Assembly (NCBI GenBank): GCA_022385755.1
Contig: MU278352.1
Span: 1,318,957-1,330,519, forward strand
Direction: 5' to 3'
Length of the DNA stretch: 11,563 nt
DNA from: Trametopsis cervina
Taxonomy: Eukaryota; Basidiomycota; Agaricomycetes; Polyporales; Irpicaceae
The notes under the pieces were generated by a model. It ran no database searches and was not told the origin of the DNA. It saw only the letters and a program-made list of their open reading frames with translations. This document shows positions 7,373 through 11,563 of this stretch, in pieces. The first letter of the stretch is position 1. Every line of letters begins with the position of its first letter. The position numbers and the translations under genes are program-made.

Positions 7373-8659
7373 ATGGCTGAAAACTCGACTGCGGCTGCAA
7401 TCAACAGGGTTGGCTGGGCCAACAAGGCAGGCCTAAGAGTTGACTACCGCTCCGAACTCCTGCTCGAGTGGCTGGAGCAACACCCAAAGGAGCGCGGTCA
7501 CTTATTTTCAGTCAACAACAGAGCTCTCTGTGAGCAGGGCGAGCAGGTCACCACGTCAAAGCACCCTAAAGCCTACTACCACGGACTCATCGCAAGACAC
7601 ATCTTTTCTCAGGATCAAGACCCCGGTGTCCGCCAGTTGTATGCTGACAGCAGCAACGACAAGGCCTGGGGAGCAAAAGTGCGGACATGGATTGCTGCGT
7701 ATGACTTCACCTGGTCCACATCTCCATGTACCTGTACTGACACCCTAATTCTGCCAGGCTTCGTAAGGAGTACACCGCAGTCAAGAAGGACCTAGGACTT
7801 ACCGGCGTGGGACTTACTCTCGAACAGAGGCAGGAGAACCCAGCTATGAACAACCTCTATGGTGAGTGCACATTGATATGTTCTAGCCCTTATCTCATTG
7901 GCATGTAGATCTTGCGCAGGCCAGGTTCCTGTTGTTTGAGAGGTGCCACAACCTCATGAACGGCCAACCGAATGTCGACTCCATTGTCTCTAATTCGCAG
8001 ATGGGTTTTGACCACGCCGGCGATGCATCCACGATGTTCTTTAGTAAGGCACGTAGATTCACTTCACTCATTAAATTATCTACTCATTACTACAGGATAA
8101 GGGCAAAGCCCGGGAAGTTCTCACGATTGATGACGAGGAAGATGTCGACCTGAACACCTCGCCAGACCTCACCTCGCAGTCACTCTGGTTCGAGTCTGCA
8201 CATTTTCCCACCACATCGTTGTTTGGATCTGAAGGATTTCCCCCCACGTCACTGCTTGGATCTGAAGGCTTTCCGCCCGCATCTCCTCTTGGGTCTGATG
8301 GCTTTCCGCATACACTCCCCTTCGACTTTTCGGGGATCAACGACTTTGATCTGCTATCTCCCGCTATCATCCCTGAGGCTGCTGCTGCTGCTCTCTTCCT
8401 CGAGTCAACAGGCAATATGCAGCAATATGTTGATCTCACAGATCAACCTATTCAGGTGCAAGTACCACTTTCGGAACGGCTGGCCGCAGGCAACTTTCCA
8501 TTCCAGTCTGAGTCTTCCATGCTGCCCACACCCTCCTCGTCAACTGAGCCATTCAACCGCGGCCGTTCTCCTGCCACCAACCGTACATTCCCTCAGCTTC
8601 AAATTCACAGGGCCGGTGTCACGGAGACTGGTCACGTGACGATGAGGGATCAACTCTAA
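7373..8659 (+). CDS. N-terminal part of an LTR-split Harbinger-associated DNA-binding-like protein
   Basis: Exons 7373-7698, 7758-7861, 7909-8048 and 8096-8659 join in frame to 377 residues. The start is set by CCAAATGGCT just after a pyrimidine-rich leader. The N-terminal 170 residues are helical, with Trp/aromatic spacing (WANKAGL, LLLEWLEQ, WGAKVRTWIAALRKEYTAVKKDLGLTG). This is the trihelix/Myb-like layout of proteins that accompany PIF/Harbinger transposases; the assignment is by pattern, not proven. A basic then acidic linker and three 11-residue repeats (8216-8314) follow. The last 14 codons after the RAG codons (8617-8659) are read from LTR sequence, so the present C-terminus is artificial. 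The third intron has a GC donor. The original protein continued at 9327. Confidence 0.68.
8049..8095 (+). other. GC-AG intron
   Basis: The frame before (…TMFFSK) and after (DKGKAREVL…) joins only if the intron starts at GCACGT (AAG|GCACGT) and ends TACAG. Nearby GT donors (8044, 8052) put a stop immediately after the junction. The length of 47 bp equals that of the preceding intron. Other introns in the gene use GT. Confidence 0.6.
8216..8314 (+). repeat. Three tandem 33-bp coding repeats (GSEGFPP)
   Basis: Units 8216-8248, 8249-8281 and 8282-8314 encode SLFGSEGFPPT, SLLGSEGFPPA and SPLGSDGFPHT. The repeats lie in the disordered middle of the split protein. Confidence 0.8.
8612..8616. repeat. 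Target site duplication GCCGG, left copy
   Basis: GCCGG directly precedes TGTCA of the LTR and is repeated directly after its TGACA end at 9322-9326. Confidence 0.85.
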
Positions 8660-9321
8660 TCTCAAGACACCGTAAGGTGTGAACTCTTTATTCAAGAGTA
8701 AACAGCTAGTGAGCTGTACGCAAATCTAGCCCAGTGAAGACCAAATAATATTAGTTAGCAACTATAATAAGAACAAGTACTGATACGGCTTACCTAGCCC
8801 AGTGAAGACCAAAAGGTCGAGATGAGGGCTAGGAGTGAAGGAGGCCGGGTATTTATACTACTGGAGGCTGCGCACGGACCACTTTAGGGTAGGACAATAA
8901 AGACAATAGGACGTGGCAGCAGGACAATAGAACAATAGCACGGCGCGACAATAGAAACAGAGACAATAGAAAGAACAATGACTAGAGAGACAATAGGAAT
9001 GGTGCCACTACGGGCGTAATTACTAAGGCCGAGTCTGAGTCATACACCGATGGACCGGGAGTCCGATGGGTCGGGGAAAGGAAGAGTCTGAGGTTCCGGA
9101 AGGATCCGGAAGCCATGCGGAGTTGCAGGGCCGGTGATGTCGCTATCAGTCCGGGCCGAGCAAGGAGCGCGAGTGCGAGTGCGCGTACGTGTGCATGTCA
9201 TGTGATCGTGCAGGTCATGAGACCGTGTCGACGAGTCACGTGATCGCAAAGACGTGTAGGATGCGCCAAAATAAAAGAAAAGAAATCAAATAAATTGGGC
9301 GCTACACGTATAACCATGACA
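8617..9321 (-). mobile_element. Complete solo LTR (family A), 705 bp, - orientation
   Basis: The boundaries TGTCACGG at 8617 and CCATGACA at 9321 form a short terminal inverted repeat (TGTCA...TGACA), and GCCGG flanks both sides as a 5-bp target duplication, the size usual for LTR-element integrases. Read on the - strand it contains U3 (9321 to about 8858), the ATTGT array (about 8894-8994), TATA (8857-8850), the intron-like leader (8793-8726) and the U5 end. It carries no internal retroelement genes, so it is a solo LTR left by recombination. It lies inside the coding region of the gene at 7373-9936. Its promoter points back into that gene and would give antisense RNA. Confidence 0.92.
8850..8994 (-). 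promoter_or_regulatory. LTR promoter of the solo LTR
   Basis: This is the reverse-strand counterpart of 95-239: eight ACAAT motifs on the + strand and GTATTTATAC holding the TATA box. The only difference from the left copy across 363 bp is at 8913 (left counterpart 176). Confidence 0.65.
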
Positions 9322-9936
9322 GCCGGCAGGTCACCTAGGTCCTCATATGGTACATCACCTAGGCCGCATAGCACATCGCCTTCCCTCTCGTCTCGTGGCA
9401 GGTCTTCTGCGCCCTTGCCTCGTGGCAGGTCTCCTGCGCCCTTGCCTCGCGGCATGTCTCCTGTGCCCTCACCTCATGGCATGTCTATGGTTGGGCATGT
9501 CACCAATCGAGCATCTGCTCACTGCAGCTCATCGGGAAGTTTAAAGCGAACTCATAAAGACCTTGTCGACGAGCTTGCCAGTTCTGCGCCACAGAAAGGG
9601 AACATGATCAGCATACATGAAAAGCAGGTGGAGGCAAAGGTCCATGAGTGGACAGCAAAGAAAGCTAAGTATGAGGGCAAAGCAGCAATTACACAGACGC
9701 ACGCTGCTATACAGGAGCTCGAGAGTAAGCAAGCACATAAGCTCAAGATGGAAGAGTTGCAGGCTCGGGAGCGTGCTGCAGCACGTGCTCATGAGCTGGA
9801 GATGAAGAACCTTGCAATAAAGGAGCAGGAACTGGAGTTGAGGCGTAAGTCTCTTGAGTTTCAGCTGCTCAATCCGCAGGTAGGCTTTCCGAACATGTCC
9901 GATGATTCTGTATTTCCTGACTTTGGTAGTACGTGA
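9316..9936 (+). CDS. C-terminal half of the LTR-split protein: SR/Pro repeats and coiled coil
   Basis: The frame is open from 9295 to the stop at 9934-9936. An ATG at 9316 lies in the last bases of the LTR, so any free-standing product would start from an LTR-supplied codon (MTAGRSPRSS…). The genuine gene sequence begins at 9322. Joining 8616 to 9327 gives RA-G-RSPRSS in frame, and the whole ORF would be 566 residues. Visible parts are a Ser/Pro/Arg-rich stretch with four 9-residue repeats (RGRSPAPLP type), a KRTHKDLVDEL motif, and about 110 residues of Lys/Glu/Ala-rich helix with heptad spacing, probably a coiled coil for dimerisation. It contains one exon only. The next gene is the convergent transposase, 197 bp away. 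Confidence 0.7.
   Translation: MTAGRSPRSSYGTSPRPHSTSPSLSSRGRSSAPLPRGRSPAPLPRGMSPVPSPHGMSMVGHVTNRASAHCSSSGSLKRTHKDLVDELASSAPQKGNMISIHEKQVEAKVHEWTAKKAKYEGKAAITQTHAAIQELESKQAHKLKMEELQARERAAARAHELEMKNLAIKEQELELRRKSLEFQLLNPQVGFPNMSDDSVFPDFGST
9322..9326. repeat. Target site duplication GCCGG, right copy
   Basis: It follows the TGACA end of the LTR immediately and matches 8612-8616 exactly. Confidence 0.85.
9392..9489 (+). repeat. 27-bp coding repeats (3.6 units)
   Basis: Units 9392-9418, 9419-9445 and 9446-9472 and a partial unit to 9489 encode RGRSSAPLP, RGRSPAPLP, RGMSPVPSP and HGMSM. The first two units differ at one base, which points to recent slippage. Confidence 0.8.
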
Positions 9937-10133
9937 CGGTCTTTCTATGAGGCTATGTATCATGCTATAGATCTTGATCGCTGTTTGAGCTCATTGTCTG
10001 CTTTCATAATATGCTACTATTCGTTGCTACTGTTGTTATCTTTTTGTATATCTGTTACTGATGTATGCTTTGTTGTTATACACTTCTGTTACCCAATACT
10101 ATTACACATCTACTCTTGAAATCAAGCGTGAGA
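9937..10133. other. Convergent intergenic spacer
   Basis: AT-rich 197-bp gap between the stop codons of two convergent genes, with no ORF or repeat seen. It presumably holds both 3' ends. Confidence 0.5.
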
Positions 10134-11368
10134 TCAGAGTTCTCTGTCGGCATACACCTCACTCCTAAACAAATCCCTCATCAGTCTTTGCCGGAATTGA
10201 TGACCATTGTGGATCTCGTTTTTGTCAATGTCCATCTCTTCTTCATCTTCTCCTCCCAGTTCAAAATCCTGGTGTTCTGCATCAACTTCTGATGACCACT
10301 CTCCTCCACTAAGTCCTAGTTCTTCGGCAGTTCGAATAATGAGATTGTGCAAGATTAGGCAGCAACGCTGCCACATCATCATGAAACGATGCTGCTTTTC
10401 AGTCTGTAGAGGAAATTGGAGTTCTTTCAAAAACTGAAAGCGACCCTTTAGCTGAGCATTTGCATGCTCTGAGCGCACTCGAAGCTAGACACAGTAATGA
10501 GAATTATGAAGTCGTTAAATGAATTCACATACACGTGAAACCCAATAGTTATATCGCTTCTGTTCAAGTGTCAACTCTCCACCAGGGGGTGCTCGAAATG
10601 GTGTTGCACACCAAAAGGCCAGAGGGTATGCTGAATCGGCCCATATCCACTCGTTATCATTCAAATATTCCTCTCGTGCTTTAGATAATCTGCTATCTTG
10701 AAACTGAGTGCTGTCATGGACAGAGCCGACATGTCCAATAGTATAATCAACAATTAGAAGGTTGTGAAGTAGAACTGCAAGCTATAGAATCAAATTATAA
10801 TTATTTCATGAATATACTAGGAATTATTACTTACTTGCACACTAAAGGAATAATTCCTGTCCTTGTCAAAAAATGCTTGTCCATGACGACCAGGACGAAA
10901 CGCAAGAGGAACTTTGGTTCCATCCACCGATATATAGCCATTTCTCCAAGCATGACAAGTATGCGCCTCAGCATACCTTTTAGCTTGCTCTTTCTCCTCT
11001 TCTGTAGGTGGCCGGATAGCATCATCATGAAGATGTAATAATGCAACCATAACTCGCTTGCAGGAATTGTCGACTTGTCCTACCGAGCAGCCAGCCCATT
11101 CTGCGATAAAATCTGGTGATGCACCATTTCCGTATATCCCTGCTCTAAAGAGGAATATCTGCAGCTGTCGTTTGACTTCAAGCTGTGAGTTGTTAGATCT
11201 GTTGTGGAAAATGGGATGATTGTCACGCTTACGCCAAACTCTAGAGCTCGTTCAATGTCGAGAGTAGAGTGAAGCACGTAACAGTAAGTCTGATCACGCA
11301 ATACAGACCCTCGCAGAGACAAGTAACTAAGTAGACTACGACGACGAGGGATTAACCCTAATGCAAGG
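10134..11368 (-). CDS. PIF/Harbinger-type DDE transposase, 5' end missing
   Basis: Exons on the - strand: <11368-11233, 11182-10835, 10781-10533, 10484-10134, with introns of 50, 53 and 48 bp (all GT-AG). The DDE nuclease core is intact: Asp in YISVDGTKVPL (codon 10924-10922), Asp in GHVGSVHDSTQF, the WADSAYP block, and Glu in VRSEHANAQLKGRF. LILHNLI and an acidic tail follow. Upstream, AGIYGNGASPDFIAEWAGCS is the usual helical lead-in. The enzyme would cut and rejoin a Harbinger DNA element in the nucleus, normally with a Myb-like partner such as the split gene downstream. No in-frame ATG exists in the first exon or in the leader before it, and exon 1 merges with LTR-like sequence. The 5' coding end therefore seems lost, and the gene is probably inactive as it stands. 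Confidence 0.85.
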
Positions 11369-11563
11369 CTAAAGACCAAGTTAGATACTACTCTACAAGT
11401 ATTAGTACAAATGAAACCTCACCTAAAGACCAAGAGGTCAAGTCTGAGGTCTTTAGAGCGAGGGACAGGCGGTATATATACACTAGAGGAGGGACCCCTG
11501 GAACCGGGTAGGACTCCTGATACTAAGCTGAATCAGCGATGATGCTAGATGGTGTCATCGATG
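11308..11563 (-). mobile_element. Diverged LTR-like promoter/leader (family B), runs off the window
   Basis: Read on the - strand this has the same architecture as family A: a TATA box (TATATATAC around 11480-11471), a GACCTCTTGGTC hairpin (11439-11428), and a leader intron-like segment (11422-11369, GTGAGG...TACTAATAC...TTTAG) flanked by 12-bp direct repeats. A U5-like tail follows, in which ACGACGAGGGATTAACCCTAAT (+ strand, 11339-11360) parallels ACGATGAGGGATCAACTCTAAT of the other LTR. The inner end near 11308 is an estimate from that alignment; no clean TGTCA terminus or target duplication is visible. It sits on the 5' side of the transposase and either truncated it or now supplies its promoter. 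Confidence 0.5.
11369..11422 (-). other. Intron-like leader segment of LTR B, bounded by 12-bp direct repeats
   Basis: The donor GTGAGG follows CTTGGTCTTTAG (11434-11423), and the segment ends with the same 12 bases (11380-11369). Repeat period and segment length are both 54. A near-consensus branch point, TACTAATAC, lies inside. Confidence 0.45.

Noticed and set aside
1..9088. A 9-kb DNA transposon with 472-bp terminal inverted repeats carrying protease and other cargo
   Set aside because: The right copy continues 233 bp beyond the matched part to a TGACA end, has its own GCCGG duplication and interrupts a reading frame. The two copies are therefore separate LTR insertions in opposite orientation, not the ends of one element.
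9252..9309. Short inverted repeat ACGTGTAG...CTACACGT around an A-rich stretch
   Set aside because: Only 8 bp, lies inside LTR U3, and no further evidence of a separate insertion.
9040..9455. Short - strand ORFs in the LTR and the repeat region
   Set aside because: They arise from low-complexity U3 sequence and the antisense of the 27-bp coding repeats.
11221..11227. TGTCACG as the terminus of the right-hand LTR
   Set aside because: It lies inside a well-supported transposase intron (11183-11232), and flanking exons join in frame across it.
1..11563. tRNA, rRNA or CRISPR array
   Set aside because: No cloverleaf, conserved rRNA block or regularly spaced identical repeats were seen on either strand.

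Overview
The window looks like nuclear DNA of an agaricomycete (mushroom-forming) basidiomycete. Every multi-exon gene carries very short introns (47-60 bp) with GT-AG ends. The proteins belong to basidiomycete-expanded or fungal transposon families, and coding strands are flanked by pyrimidine-rich leaders. Nothing bacterial, plasmid-like or CRISPR-like was seen. This is an accessory, transposon-dense region in which LTRs have broken several genes.

Layout. (1) 1-472 is the 3' part of an LTR in + orientation, cut by the window edge. It abuts a 5'-truncated six-exon gene (474-2127, +) of an expanded basidiomycete family of unknown function. (2) 2128-3554 is gene-free: a CTGA/TCAG-rich patch, a G-run cluster and old degenerate repeats. 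(3) 3555-5557 (-) is a five-exon gene for a non-secreted, chymotrypsin-fold-like serine protease with an intact apparent His/Asp/Ser triad and a coiled-coil insert. (4) 5571-6768 is a large inverted repeat whose arms each look like a roughly 215-bp palindromic-ended element. It encloses a decayed FAD-oxidoreductase fragment, and one arm forms the protease promoter. (5) 7373-9936 (+) was a single gene for a helical, probably DNA-binding, coiled-coil protein of the kind that accompanies PIF/Harbinger transposases. A complete 705-bp solo LTR (8617-9321, - orientation) with a perfect 5-bp target duplication (GCCGG) splits it, and removing the LTR plus one duplication copy restores the frame exactly. 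(6) 10134-11368 (-) is a PIF/Harbinger DDE transposase with intact catalytic residues but no visible start codon. Its 5' side runs into a third, diverged LTR-like promoter region (about 11308-11563).

How it fits together. The split gene and the transposase are convergent and probably formed one two-gene Harbinger element, now disabled at two points by LTRs. The most interesting unexplained features are in the LTRs. The leader carries an intron-like segment bounded by direct repeats whose period equals the intron length, and this recurs in the diverged third LTR. The two A-type LTRs are nearly identical up to the 3' splice site and then abruptly diverge, with compensatory changes preserving a hairpin. 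The upstream U3 has an array of eight ATTGT motifs.
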